Assembly: GCF_030272615.1 (NCBI RefSeq)
Contig: NC_081406.1
Location: 259,647,386-259,711,385, forward strand
Length of the DNA: 64,000 nt
Reading direction: 5' to 3'
Source: Cryptomeria japonica
Lineage: Eukaryota > Streptophyta > Pinopsida > Cupressales > Cupressaceae
Below the pieces are notes generated by a model. That model searched no databases. It had not been told where the DNA came from and saw only the letters and a list, made by a program, of their open reading frames with translations. Positions 34,221-47,220 of this stretch are shown piece after piece. How positions within the stretch are numbered: position 1 is the first letter of the stretch; the number at the start of each line of letters is the position of its first letter. Made by a program: the position numbers and the translations under genes.

Positions 34221-37200
34221 TTTTCAGAGATCACCAAGTTTTCAAAAATCAAAAAATACAAAAAAATGAAAAAAGTAAAGAAAAATTAATTCGTTCATTT
34301 GTGAAACCCACTCTGTGGTGTTATGGGCAAGTACCTTGGTGAAAACCTATTTACATGCATCAAGGTAAATAATCTAGATCCATTGTCGATTTGGAGAAAC
34401 TCAAATTTTCCCCAACCTCCCGCCCAAGGGTGTTGCAATTTTGATAATGTTCACGACCAAATTCCGCTTCATGCCATTTCCTTCTCCCAGCCCACATGCT
34501 CGGTGTTCATATTCCATCAATCGAATAATATGACATGCAATTCACAACCACTCACCTGTGGAGATGATCAATTGAAATATGCAAAATTAATTGACATGAC
34601 TCATACAGTCAGATCCATTGTTCCAAATGTTCTGACGTGACATGAGTCATCTTAAGATCCTCCACTAAGCTCTCATTTACTCCCACCCACCCACCCTATT
34701 CTCATATTCCATAATAAAAATTTAATATTTTGATGTCATTCCCACACCCTAGTAATGAGGAGGATTATACAAGCCTATTCATAAGGACATATGTGCATGA
34801 TGACTCCCCCCTTGATTTACCATCATTCTCCCTACTTCGCTTGCAGCCGGTTGTCTCCTTCATTCTACAAAAAAGGAAAACCTGTGACCCTCCATTCCAT
34901 TCCTCTCACTTGCTTGCAACCATTTGACCTATCCATTTATTTAATCCATGCCATTGCATAAACCTTCCCATCCCACTCCTTGAATGTCTAATCTCTTAAT
35001 GAATCTATATAATGGTGCAATCATTGGGCCCAACTTGTAGCTGGTTGTCTCTTTCATTCTTCAATCCACATCACCACTTAAACCTTCATCACCTCGCCAA
35101 TGTATATCAAGGTTATTTGTATCTTCATTGCTCCACTATCCCTGAGATGATGATTCTTTACCCAAGCCATGAATAAGGATTATCCCATCACACTGAGCTT
35201 CATCCCATCACACTGAGCTTCATCCCATCACACTGAGCTTCATCCCGATTCTTGAGCTTGAGCTTCTTCTTGACTTGTGCGTCATCCAGACACTCGTCCA
35301 CATGAGCTTAACCGAATCTTTGCAGTGAGTACCAAATCCACATTCATATGTCCATACCACTTGCTCTATTGCATATCTAGATTAGTCACTTACTCCTACC
35401 CATCGAGATGCATCCTTCCCAGTATGGCAGTTTATCCCTAGTCCTAAGTCCTACTCTTGGAAAGAGAGGTCAGTTGGCCATGTGCATTTTTGTTTGCATG
35501 ATTTGGTCTTTTTGCTTTGATTTGCATCATTTTTTCCTATGACTACTCGTACCTACAGTTGTCCAGATCATCTTATATCCAGGTATGTTTTGAATGGGTG
35601 TATATTGGGGCTTATCTTTGTGGTATGGTGTGTTTGATGGTTTCTCTTGCATGAACCTACAACCCTGTATCTACATCTATATGGTGTTTACATAGTTGTG
35701 TGCAAGAGACACCTATTATCTGAGAGTCAATCCATGCCTTGGATTTTTCATAACATTCTGATTCCTATAATCAGTGGTGTAGACTATCCCTGCTAATATC
35801 AAAACTAGGTTTGCTCTCCACATTTCACACAAAAAATCCCTCCATCTCAATCTCATCATATTTTCATTTCATCCTATCACTATGCATTTTGGAGACCTCA
35901 ATTTATTCACTTTCCTAATTTCTTCTAGTCCTATGATGTTGTACTATGGTTGGCACATTACAAAAATTATCATTTCACTACCATTTAGTTGCATATATTT
36001 GCATAATCATTGTTCATTTAGTCACATAATCATAGTTCATTTAGTTGTATAACAATAACTGCATTTGAGACATGCAAGGTGATACATATAATCTTTACTA
36101 TCTACCGAAATGTATGTGTCATGCATGTTCACAACTGTACATTGTAGGTTCATAATAAATACTAATGTAAGTTTTCAAACATTAGTATCTCATGTACCAC
36201 TGCAATCATTAATAATCACACTATTCAATATAAAACATTTGAAAATAATCACACTTTGGTCAATTAGTCAAGAACAAGTCCAACACACTATGCATCAGAA
36301 TCTCACTCATTAATTTTTCATGCCAATGGTCATGGAATTCATTAAATGGCCACACTATTTTAGTTTGTTATATTTATTAGTGGCTAAATAAGGGTTTTTA
36401 TTAAAACAACCGACACATTTAGTTATCATCCATTTAGGTGCATCTCATTAATCACATCACATTTATCATATCATAAAAAAATAATAACGTGCATATAAGA
36501 CATTCATTTGCATCACATATCATAAGCATCATCATCACTTAAAAATACAAAAAAATGCATATCATATATACATATCATCTACATGCATCCTGCATGCACA
36601 AACCTATTAGAAACATCACATATATTACATGCATAAATACATACATACTCATCCATCCTGCATCACAAATAAGTCAAATAACATTGATCATATGCATCTC
36701 ATACAATCATCATCCATCACATCATAAAACAATAATCAAAATCCATAATAAAGTCCATATATATACAAATGCCGCCAAAATCACATCTCATATATATATA
36801 TATAAAATGAATAAATGTGTCAATCATGGTACAATAGCATGTCCTCCCTGAAGGGTCAAAAAAATGGTATGTCACATACAAGAACTATCATATGCTCTCC
36901 TAATCTCCTCCCCCTGTTGCACCTGAAGGCCCATCTAGTGGTCATGGTGCCCTCATCCCCATAGAGGTGCTTGAATGGTGGCTCTATGTCATATGGGACC
37001 AAGTGCTCTTAATATATGATGCAGCTCTGTGATCTGCTAGCACTACCCCATGGTACAATACTCTATAATAGGCTGCCTCTCAACCCAAACTCTTTGGCCT
37101 CTGTTGTTCGCTGGTGAGATCTTGTTACCCTATTATTTTTTCAATAGTCAAAATCCTATCTTTGGTAAAATAAAGCATAGTTAATGTTGCCTCACCAAAT

Positions 37201-38030
37201 TCAGCACATTTAGTTCTTAATTATGTAGCGGTCTTACTTGTCCTGTTTTAGTGAACCTACATGTTGAACTCGTGTCTCGGTTCCGAGTTCAAAGTTCACC
37301 TGGCACCTTTATGTGTCCCGCGGTTTTGTTTGTTGTTAAGGGGTGAGTGTAAGTATGTTAGGTCAGTTTTGAACTTGAACCATTGAACCATTTCTTGTCT
37401 GGTTCAAGGTTCGAGGCTCATCTTTGTGTTCATCTAAAAGTTTTCGCTTGTTCCTAGTTCAGTTTTGTGTTGAGCCACAAGGTGGTATTTTGCACTTCAA
37501 GTCCTCTTCATTATTGTTCTACCATGTTGAACTTGAACCTTTGAAATTTTTGTTAAATGGTTCATGGTTCAACGTTCATTGTAAGTTGGCTCTATAATTA
37601 TAACAAGGTGAGGAAAGTAAATGAAAGGTGGCACAGAAAAAGGAATATTTTGAGCATGTCAAGTTTTAAAAGTATAATTATGGAAAGTAGTCATGAAAGC
37701 TTGAGTTACTTGTGTGGAAGTGATTTGTAATAAAAGTGGTTGTCAGAATCCCATCAAATCAGAAGTTCCTTCACATGCTTGTATGAGTTGTTAAGAAGCA
37801 TGCATAAGTTTTGTATAGATTTTCTTACCTTTAATATGCAAACCCTTTAGCTATAATTTAGTAGTTGTTTATTGTTGGAGAAGAAAAGGATATTGAAGGT
37901 AATTATAGCTCCATATTTTCAAGGGTTGCAAAGATTTCATGATAGTAACAGGTGAGTTTTGATTATCCCTTTCCCGGTGTGTTACTTGCTCGAAAAGCCA
38001 TTGTAGTGAAATCTTTTGTTTTGGGTAGAA
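34221..38030 (+). other. Noncoding interior of element 2
   Basis: Right after the integrase comes an A-rich block and GGGCAAGTACC (34325-34335), as in element 1. At 35182-35241 there are three perfect 20-bp copies of ATCCCATCACACTGAGCTTC. 36480-36800 is CAT/TA-rich low complexity with a (TA)n run at 36790. 37240-37590 is rich in GGTTCAAGGTTC-like words. No gene is supported. Confidence 0.5.
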
Positions 38031-41000
38031 TTATGTTCTTGTTTTAAAATTGTTTGATGAATGTAAGAGCGGCTTCCATGAGGCTGACCTTGCCAAAAAT
38101 TGGTCATACATCATGTTTAGTGAGTACACTTCTAGAGTTGGGAGACACTTCTTTGGCTTAGGCTGACTTGGGAGATTTTCTAGAGAGAATGGGAAACCCA
38201 AATGGAAATTCAATAATGGGAAAGATTGTTAAGAGTGGGTTGATTGAAGTTGATGCATTCCCTATTGCTGCCCCTTTCCCTGGACTAGTTATGGAATGCA
38301 TGAGTAGATAAGGACTAGTTATGGAAAATGGTGATGGCCGCCATGGGCATTTCCCATAAGGAGTTGTATGAGGACTAGTCTATTGGTACTTCATATGCAT
38401 TTTTCTCTGAGAAAAAATGCACCTACAAGAGCGTCATTGCGAGGAATTGACTCCTTAAGTTGCAGAAAGGAGGTTCTAAGTTACCCAAACCTCTCACAAG
38501 AGAGCATTTCATAACAGAGGTCCGAGATATTGTAATTTTGTTGAATAGAATTAAAGGGAATGCACATGCCTTCTATTGGGAAGACTAGATATATTTTTAC
38601 ATTCAAGTGTTGTTGACTGGTGAAAAATATCTAGACTGGGCACAGGTTATCACCAACAAACTCTATGAGGGTTGGCATAATTTTGTCAATATGACCAGTT
38701 TCTATATATCTTCTTACCTATTTTACATTCTTGCATGTACTAGAGAATGGCAAGGGTTGCATCATGAACCCTAGGTTGATGGCATGAAAGTGTATGAGTA
38801 TTACCCACACTTGCAACAATGGAAGTATGCTGAGAATTTTACAAGATGGAATGATGTCTTTGCAGGCAAACTTGTCTTTGAATTGCAGGGGAATGTGAAT
38901 AAGAGGATGTCAGCTGAAGCCGTGGAGTGAATCAGCATATATGGAAGCTACTCCATTCAATTCTCCAGATTTACCTACATTAGAGTGGGGGCTTTGAAGG
39001 TGAACCATTTAAACTGCCCAAGTATGCCCTAGACAACCATGTGCTTATTGAAGTTTGTAGACAACTTGCCCACATAGATAATAAATTAAAGGAAAAAGGT
39101 AAGTCTGAGGTAGCCTTTCCAATTGAACTTGGCCATTACAGTTGCAAATTTGTTTCTGATTCCTTGAACCTAGAACTAGAATTCAAGAAAATGAACTTAC
39201 AACCTTACATAGCCAGATGCAAGTTTGACAGTAGAGGATATGCAATAGAGCATTTGAATGTTGATGCAAACTTTCGGCATGAACCCCAATTAGATGACTA
39301 TTGGGAAAATTGTTATGATGAATTGGAGGTCAGAAGAAGACTGTGGTCAATGTTCACCTTGCAACAAATAGTTACAATGGGATTGTCAATAAATATTTCT
39401 AGAGTATGAGAGGAAGAGAGTGAAGATGTGTTGGATCCCAAGTTCAATGAGAGAGTTCAAGGGAAACCAATTCTTGAAATCAATTGGGACAGGAGAGAGG
39501 AAGAAAGTATTTAAACTAAGTCCTTTAATATCATAAGGAGAACAAAGAAGTGGTTGAGGGACCGCAGATTCACTCCTAAAGTGGAAACAACTAGTCAACT
39601 TCATGCTACTACTTAGTTTCCCACTTCTTCCTCTAATGTGATTGTTGATATTGCAGGTGCCACAAGACAAAAGGCCAAAGAATTTGGGAGTAAAAGGTCA
39701 AAGAAATCTCCATTAAATTCCTCACCAGTTCGAGTCACACACTCTAAGAGCAAAAAGGAAAGCAGGAAACCTACGGTGGACCAGATTGTTGTTGACCTAG
39801 ACTCGGGTGAAGAGACTCAAGTAACCATGGATGAACAGGTGCCAAATGATCCCCCAGATCAAGATATGGACAAGGAAAAAGAACCTAAAGAAGACCAGAA
39901 CCCAATAGGAACCATGACCATTGTTGGTCCTCCTAGCTATCAGACGCCTCCACCCAAAATTCCTCCAATGCTCCCACATGGCTAGAGGCTTCTATTAGTG
40001 AAAAACACAATTTGGTTCCCATCACCATTCCCATTGAAGACATGGTTAACAAATACCTTGGGAAAACATCTAAGTTCAAAAAGCTTAAGACAGAGGATAT
40101 GATAGATATTGATGATGATACAGGGCACTGGGTAGAAGAAGTGGCCAGGCCTATCTCAGATAAAGATGTAGGAAATGCCACTAAAAAAGATTATGTTGTT
40201 GAAAAGGTTGATCTCAGAGTTGCTTCAAGGTCTGCAGATGCTAAGTCCACCAAAAGGATGATATCCATAACTTGGAAGGATGAAAAGGACAAACAAGAGT
40301 TGAAGAAAATTGTCAGATAGATGACAGGATATATAAATGTCATAAATAGCCCGAATCCCCAGCCTCTATCACAAATGTCACTATCTTTTGATCCGAAATC
40401 ACTAGTGAACCTAAAGCTACTAGATCAAGTTCAAAGGAACTGCATGATAGCTGAAATTTTTGATAAGTGGGTTAAGTCCATAGCATAGCAAGGCACATAT
40501 CACATTGATAATTTGATAAAAGTGTTTGGGGATGTCATGGTTGTAAGTAAGGAGCTGGAATTGGAAGCCTTAGCATGGGAGAAAGAAAATAATAAATGGG
40601 TAGTAGTATTGACACAAATGAATGATGTGCAAAAGTTTGGAGTTATGAAATTTCTTGTCGAGAATCCTTTGGATAGTTTAGATGATAATGTCTTGTATGT
40701 GGCAAACAAAAATATTGAATGGAGGAACTTAATCATCAAACAAGGCCATGAAGAGTCCATCAAATTGCTTAAGGAGTTAAAATAATGCAAAAAGATCTGT
40801 AGTGCATTGATATACAAATTTTGAAATATGATGGACAAATTGGCAAAGATGCAGCAAAAATGATCACATCCTTCAAGGAAAGAGTGCAGCTCATCTAAGA
40901 GATGAAATCCCTGACTACTGATGATTTCTCTCAAAAAGCGAGGATTGAGTCCATGTTGACAGTTTGTTTTGATCATGTGGAAGAACATAAGATTAAATTC

Positions 41001-41176
41001 TTGCAGGTAAGCAAGGATAGAGAGGTCTAGAAACAATGCATTATACATATTGGGCTTCCTCAGTATCAGCTTGTCCTCAACTTCTCAGTAGCACATCTAG
41101 AGTGGTGGAACATACGTGGCACATCAACAAAGAAGGATAAGCAAGAAGATTCTTCAGCTGCATCTAAACCTTGATC
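38031..41176 (+). pseudogene. Sense-strand coding relic in element 2 (unrecognised, charged/coiled-coil protein)
   Basis: The reading is scrambled by frameshifts up to 38960, with fragments such as HNFVNMTSFYISSYLFYI. It is clear from about 38990 onward: FEGEPFKLPKYALDNHVLIE, then 39041-39409 with VAFPIELGHYSCKFVSDSLN. Next come 39638-39985, Lys/Ser-rich then acidic and Pro-rich (PPSYQTPPPKIPPMLP), and 40012-40320 with a basic C-terminal half (RSADAKSTKRMISITWKDEK). Finally 40513-40785 carries VSKELELEALAWEKENNKWV, helical and charged. About five stops and several shifts separate the pieces. It suggests a ~900-residue protein with an ordered N-terminal domain and a disordered middle. Not recognised; it may be an extra ORF of the element or a separate insertion. 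Confidence 0.45.
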
Positions 41177-42049
41177 ATGCCACCAATGAATTGTCACCCT
41201 ATTCATGACTCTTGTCCGGTTTTCTTTTTCTTGTTATTCTAGCTATAGGTAGGACAATTTCTTTAACTCTTTAATAGAGTTAAAATTTAATTCTAGTTAC
41301 TTTTCAAAAACTATAAGCCTGGAGGCTATTTATGTAACTAAAAATGCTATTTCAAAGGCTCGGAAAAAAAAACTTTCAGATGGGTTAAGAAGACTTGGTT
41401 TTCTTTCAATATGATATGAATTTTCAATGAAGAAATTTTATCTGTGATTGAAATGATACATTTTTCTATCATCTTCAAATTTGTGTGTTTGAATGCGAAA
41501 GTGGATCTCTGTTGGGATTTATTTAATGTGTAGAATTTGTTTTCTTCTTGATTATTCATTTATTTGTATGAGTAAAGAAGTTTGTGAATGATTATATCTC
41601 ATAAAAATATGTTGATATCTCTTTGTTTGGACATTATGACCCCCCTTGTCCTTTGAGGCATGAGAGAGATTCAATCAGAGTCCATGACATTTTGATTCTG
41701 TTAGAAAGGGTATGTTCATAAAATGGAATTGATTTGATTGTGAAGTCCGTGAGCTTCGCCTATATAAGTATTTATATTTAGCAACATTCATATTGTGTTG
41801 ATGAATGAATACAAAATGCCTTTCTGGCTTTCTAGTTAAAAGTGGAATCAATGTTTTGTTTGTGTTTAAAAATTCATTGAATATCATATGGGGAGTTGTA
41901 CCCTTATGCAGAGGGTAACCCAATAATCGGTTCACCCAACTGTTGGTTTCTTTTCCCTTTCAATGAGGGGATACCTAAGTCATTCACTACAAAATTAAAG
42001 AAGGTCAAAATCTGTTAAACAACATATGTGCATACACCTGTGCAAACCC
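41177..42049. other. Noncoding spacer between the sense and antisense relics
   Basis: AT-rich to 42000. No gene or repeat is recognised. Confidence 0.4.
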
Positions 42050-43946
42050 TATGGGCTCTAATAGCTGTCGGGTTGCATCTCGCTCACCTCGCAACCTAAC
42101 TGTGTCTGGCTCTACCTTTCTCAGTCGGAATGGAGTGTGGCCATCTCCTCATCCATCCTCTATATCTCTTCCCTCATCTGGTGGATATCCTCCTCACTCC
42201 TCACCTACTCTAGAAGCTGGTTTGTCACATCCCTCTCTCATTTGAGATTCCCAACCTCTGTCAGTGCTATCTAGAGATCCTCCCTCAGATCCTTCACCTC
42301 TCTCCTATATCTATCAACCTCAAACTATAGACTTGCTGCCCTCAACCACTCCACAACCAACTCCTCCTCCAAATTCCTAGTCCTCCCCTGAGCAACATCC
42401 CTTTTCTGAAACTCTACCTCCAGTCTCCTCTCCCTCTCCCTTGCCCCATCCCTCTCCTGCACAAACATATCATACTCTGCCTGGGAGACCCATCCTTCCT
42501 ATACCTATCCACCCTCCTCATCCTAGTCCTATACATCTGGGATGTCCATTGGCTCCACATCACCACCCTCTCCCTCTTAGGGAACCTATCCAATCTGCAC
42601 TATTGGTGGTTGTAACTATAATGGTAACTCCTCTCGAGGCACCTGTTGTCTCCTACTCCCTCTCTATGGAGCCTGTACCCCCCTCCCCCTCTTCCTCCTC
42701 ATCGTTGTCCCCCCCTTTTTTCCACCCTATATACTGACCCATCCTCATCTCCCCCCACCACCTCATCAACCGATGGTCCTAGCTCATCTAGCTCTAGAAC
42801 TCTAGGAATGCTCAATTGGATTGGCCTATGTGCCTCCCACCAGTACATGGATATAATTGTGCACCCTGGATCCTCACTTGCCTGATACCACTCATCCCAG
42901 ACACTCATCTCTACAGTCTCTCAGCTAATCCTGACCTCTAGTAGCCCGACTGCCTGTCCCCATACCCTGGCCTCTTGTGTGATCTGTTGGTATAGTCACT
43001 CATACACGACTAAATCATGCACATGTCCGAACTGTCGCATGACCCAGTGTGATGTGTAGTTCTCAATAACATACACCGATCTACCAAATAACCACATCTC
43101 TGATTATGCCCAGGCTAACTGCCAATCCCCCCGCCACCACTCACTGTCCATATATGGGTGACAACAAAAGAACATCATCTGATCAAATATCCACCTCCAA
43201 AACCACATAGCTTCTAGGTAGTGATAGTGCAGCAAGCCCTGATACCTGTCAACATATAAAAATCATCACCTCCTCTCCTGCTGCCCTACTGGTCATGCTA
43301 TTGCAATGTGCTCCCATGCCCAGATATGAAGTAGTGTGACTCTTGTACCTAGATTCTGGTAATCCCAGTATAAACACAAGTGTATATCATAATAGAGTTT
43401 TCCTAGCATAACTTCTCCCCATGCATACTCCTGAGCATCCTCAATCATATAATACACACACTTGCTTCATCCCACTAAAAATCCATGTCCGCTCAAATCT
43501 GGCATCAAGCACCCACTAATAAAACTACAAATGAACAACACTAGTTGTGGGATGTGTCAAATCTGCATAGCCCAACCTAACTGCATTTGTGTCCCCTCCA
43601 TCGGCAACACTACATACTCACATACCTGTCATAGGTAGTACTCTCGTCCATCCAATCTATACTTGGGGATCATGCCTCGGATGGGGTTCTTCATGATCCT
43701 CCAAAAGTCTAAAAGTGTGATGGTGGGCTCTCCAGTAGGAAGATGGAAAGTACATGTCTTGCTATCCCACCACTCCACCAGTGTTGTCATCATAGTAGTA
43801 TGATCCCTAATCCTAGACCATCTCCCAGTGAACCCTAAGCCCATTGTTCTCAAGATCTCCCTCTCATCTACTTTGAGCCACCTGTATAGCCTCATGGTCG
43901 GAGGCCAGTGCTCTCGGGATGTAAGCGGTCCCTCGTCCTCTTGCAT
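42050..43946 (-). pseudogene. Antisense plant mobile domain (PMD) protein relic with C-terminal coiled coil
   Basis: Reading leftward from the ATG at 43946, the N-terminal ~105 residues carry LVEWWDSKTCTFHLPTGEPT followed by ITLLDFWRIM and a Gly/Pro segment. This is the core of the plant mobile domain (aminotransferase-like family) found in both transposons and host proteins. The frame continues past a TGA at 43627-43629 with the family's later motifs (TRVTLLHIWAWEHIA near 43290-43330; YMDSEWWRGDWQLAW near 43110-43155). Then comes an acidic linker (DELGPSVDEVVGGDEDGS) and, at 42250-42480, a charged coiled coil (YDMFVQERDGARERERRLEV). Breaks are nearly all single stop codons, with little frameshifting. 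It lies between integrase and 3' LTR in opposite orientation, as in extra ORFs of Tat elements. The PMD call is from recognised motifs; the function of these proteins is unsettled. Confidence 0.7.
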
Positions 43947-44647
43947 CTAGCCAATTCACTTCATTAACCTTCATATTGTACCCTATTCCACCTATTTATC
44001 CTACCCTACCCCTATGCTACTCTATTCTATCTTATTTCCTATCCCGTGCTATCCTCAGGGCATGTGTGCATCCCCTTGAATCTTCCCTATCCCTTTCCCC
44101 TTTTCCATTTTCCCCCTCCTAGATTCCCTGATGTAGATGTTGATCTTCACTAGAGGAGGCGTCAAAACTGTGATGCATACATCATGCCATAGGCAGAGAT
44201 GTTCAACCACAGTCTCAGCCCCCTTTTGACCCCTTCAACCACGAACGATGCCTACAGAGACGTTGAACCCCTGCAGAGATGCTGATAAAATGATTAACCT
44301 GTACAAGAATGCAATCCATCTCTCTCCAAAGGCTATGTTCTCTCTAATCTCCTAAAGGTGTATGTGACAATGACTCCTTCTTGGGCCCTGTGTGGCTTAT
44401 ATAGAGCCCCCCATGGCCCAGTTTCCTCATCCTTCGGTCAATTCACTCATTTTCTTCCACCATCATTATTTTTTCTTTTCTCATCTCCCCTTTTCCTTTC
44501 TTCTTCTATCATTTTCTTATTTTCAAAAATTTTCCCAAAAATTGAAAAATTCCCAGTTAAATTCTCGAGGGGGCATATGCCACCCGCATCTTCACGCTGG
44601 GGCACCCCTTTTCTGTCTTTTACCCATCGCCAATTTTGCCGCTACGT
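43947..44647 (+). other. Noncoding region before the purine tract of element 2
   Basis: Contains GATGTTGA/AGAGATGTT-like short repeats (44130-44290) and CTCGAGGGGGCAT at 44564-44576, the same motif as 9151-9163 in element 1 and at a similar distance from the purine tract. It could be a second plus-strand priming site (inference). Confidence 0.5.
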
Positions 44648-44662
44648 AAAAAAGGGGCAAAA
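44648..44662 (+). other. Polypurine tract of element 2
   Basis: AAAAAAGGGGCAAAA abuts the 3' LTR start TGTAGACGTT. The last eight bases and the LTR start are identical to element 1. Confidence 0.8.
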
Positions 44663-45944
44663 TGTAGACGTTCAAAATTAATTAAATTAAACATTTAATT
44701 AATTTTATCCTTCCGAGGTTATTAATTAATTTAATTGTGTTCTTTATTCCTCTCAGAATTCAATAAATTTAATTTAATTAACCCTATCACTATCTAGTCT
44801 AATAATTGATTTATTAAATAAATTGATTCTTCCTCATTCTTCTAAAGTTCTCAAATTAATCATTTCTTCTAAATCCTCTCTTTGTTAATTAATGACAATT
44901 AATTAACCGAGTCATGTGATTCCTACAAATCACTCTCCCTAATTTTTCATTAGCCTAATTAATTTTTCTAGAAGCCTACTTAACATTATTTCCTAATTTT
45001 TAATTCCTCCACTCATTCTCTCTCCTCTTGTCAAATCCTCCTACAAATCCCTCTTGCCTTCTAATCTTCTATTATCCCACCTAATCACCTCCTTAATCAT
45101 TTGCGAGTGGCTAATATCCATGATTACCCACCAAGTCAACCAATAGCCATAAATGGCTAATAAGTCCACTTGTCCCCTCCTCACCTTCCAACCTTAAATG
45201 CACCTAATTGGATCATTTCAAGGATTTCAAAAATTCTCATGCTCCCATGCACTCTCATCTTCCCAAGGAATTTTAAATTCCTTTTCTCATTTTCTTTCCC
45301 AATGCACTCCATTATTTGAAAATTTTTAATTCTCTTGTTCATCCCGATGAAATTTTTAATTCTTTCTTGTCTTCCCAATGTACTCTGGATATCTTCCCCA
45401 TGTACATTATGGAGTGTGGAGACAAGATATGTCTTTTTGGAAAATCTCTTGGTCTCTACACCATATCCTCTCAATCCATGTGCTTCCTCTCCTTCAATCT
45501 CCACCCTTGATCCCTCTTCAATCTTGACCGTCCAATTCTTCCCTTTCCAATCTATAAATTGTGGTCTCCTCTCCTTCATTTCACATCTTCAACTTGTACA
45601 ATCTCATTCTATCAATTTTAGCTTAGATTTTGTCCCTAACAACCTCATTATAGTTATTTTGCATCCATAATCACTTAGCAACCCAATCCACTCATCCACT
45701 TTGGCATACATCAATTCATCTCCCATCCATTGTTGTGCATCTTGGAGAGCAACCCACAAATCCACTAAGGGACAATCCAAACAAGTCAAGGAGGGGCGCA
45801 TTCTTGGATTCATCAAGGGTCCAATCCAAGGAACAAGTGGTTCCATAGAAAAGGTATAAGGTTATTTAGTATTTTATTTCACATTTTATGCTTGTTTTGA
45901 TTTAAACTAACCTTCTCACCATTGCCTTGTTTTCCCTTGGTTCA
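44663..45944 (+). repeat. 3' LTR of element 2
   Basis: Starts TGTAGACGTTC and ends CCTTGGTTCA. It pairs with 30187-31429 but is markedly diverged, with several indels, including an extra ~35 bp near 45770-45805 (ACAATCCAAACAAGTC). The TATA dyad is at 45547-45561. Confidence 0.88.
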
Positions 45945-46571
45945 ATTGGGACACCCTTGGCTCAATTCTATGAAAGATATATACATTTAACTATTCATAA
46001 AATCTTGGCGTTCCCTCACAATGGGTGAGTCATAATGATCAATCATAGTTTTCTTCAACTCTTAGCCAATCATGGAAACATCACCCTTAAATTATTTTGG
46101 TCTCAAAAACCTTAACTTTTGAAACCTCATCAAGATATCTTTTTTCTTTCCTATCAAAAGTATAAAACCAATAGGATATCAGCCTTTAGTAAACCTTTGA
46201 GGTCCACTTCAACTACTCTTACTAATGATTCTTTATCTATGGATATGGAAATAAGTGTTCTTGTCTCACATCCTAGACCTAGACTTCTTCCCAATCCTTT
46301 TATTCCTCCTATATATGTTGCAATTCCACTTCCCTAATTTTATAAAGGACAAAGAGAGTAACTCCCGACATCTTGTATCTCTCAACCTAGTGTAGTTTCT
46401 TCTATTCCTTTTTCAGTTCATAGTATAACGAAAGGAAAGAAACCAATGTTGAGTGATCCCTAACCTTCTTCCATATGAGCTTCAAGTTGTAATAAAAAAA
46501 TCATGTAATGAAAGAGAACACCGATGAAGATGTCATGCCAAGTCTCCTGATCTTGCTTCTCAAAATATTCT
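45945..46571 (+). pseudogene. Ty3/gypsy protease relic, right part, and following spacer
   Basis: Continuation of 29664-30186 across element 2: an eroded match to the conserved GxPWL region, then AFPHNG near 46010 and the reading LKPHQDIFFLSYQKYKTN (46119-46170). After that a Ser/Pro-rich spacer runs to 46337 (HPRPRLLPNPFIPPIY). Frames shift several times. The join is supported by the target duplication and the resumed order of motifs. Confidence 0.5.
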
Positions 46572-47131
46572 TGTTGTCATGAAGGATTGCACTCGCGATG
46601 CTAAACTTAAAGCTCAACAATCTTGTGAAACATGGAAACACCTTCGAGCCAGTGGGTTGCTCAAAGTGATGGTGAATCTCTAGATTATAGGTTAGCTTCA
46701 TGTATTATGAATCTCCTGCAAACTAATTTCTGTTGAGAGAAAGTTTAGAAGGAATACTGAAATTAAACCTATCCTATGAGGTGATGCACCAAACATTATT
46801 TCTGAGACCTGCAACCTGCTTAACTCACAAAATCCTTCATCTAGTAGAATTCAATCACTCATGACTCAACTAAACATGTGATGCATCAATATTTCATAGA
46901 AAGGATTGAATTTAGAGTTTGCCTAAAGGAAAACAAATTATTTTCACAACTACAAACTACTAAAATCAGCTAGCACAATCTATAACTTTCACCTAACATG
47001 TAACTAATGAATAAGACATATTTAAAGGATTTAAGCACAAATCACAATAATAACATCAAATCATTCATCCATAACACAATACAAGAAGTGTAGAGAAGGA
47101 AAATTTTGCTATTTTATCAAAAAATGAAGGA
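46572..47131 (+). repeat. Left arm of a ~1.2-kb inverted repeat
   Basis: Reverse complement of 47221-47795. Matching landmarks are TCTCCTGCAAACTAATTT (46709) with its complement near 47650, ACCTATCCTATGAGG with CCTCATAGGATAGGT, and ACACAATACAAGAAGTGT with CACTTCTTGTATTGTG. Identity looks around 85-90% by eye. Confidence 0.88.
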
Positions 47132-47220
47132 GTTGTTGCCATTAAAAAACTTAGAAAATGAGCTTTCATGCTCAAGGGAAGCATTGTAGCTCACATTTCC
47201 AAGTTTGTAACAGCAGTGAT

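Larger units (their letters stand above)
30187..45944 (+). mobile_element. LTR element 2: large Ty3/gypsy (Tat-like) retrotransposon with internal loss and an antisense PMD gene
   Basis: LTRs at 30187-31429 and 44663-45944. The flanks are GTTGG (30182-30186) and ATTGG (45945-45949), a target duplication with one mismatch. In order, the interior has a leader, an integrase relic (33385-34220), a noncoding block, a sense coding relic (38031-41176), an antisense PMD relic (42050-43946), a purine tract and the 3' LTR. Gag, protease, RT and RNase H are missing between leader and integrase. The LTRs differ far more than those of element 1 (roughly one base in ten by eye over the first 260 bp), so it is older. 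Extra ORFs between integrase and 3' LTR, often antisense, are known from the plant Tat lineage. Confidence 0.85.

Noticed and set aside
42051-42885. Plus-strand Pro/Ser-rich open frames
   Set aside because: Complement of the antisense PMD linker and coiled coil, which gives the coherent reading.
45181-45579. Minus-strand 132-codon frame in the 3' LTR of element 2 (related frames at 30706-31105 in the 5' LTR)
   Set aside because: Present in both LTRs but with different frame breaks; lies across the promoter; no protein family.
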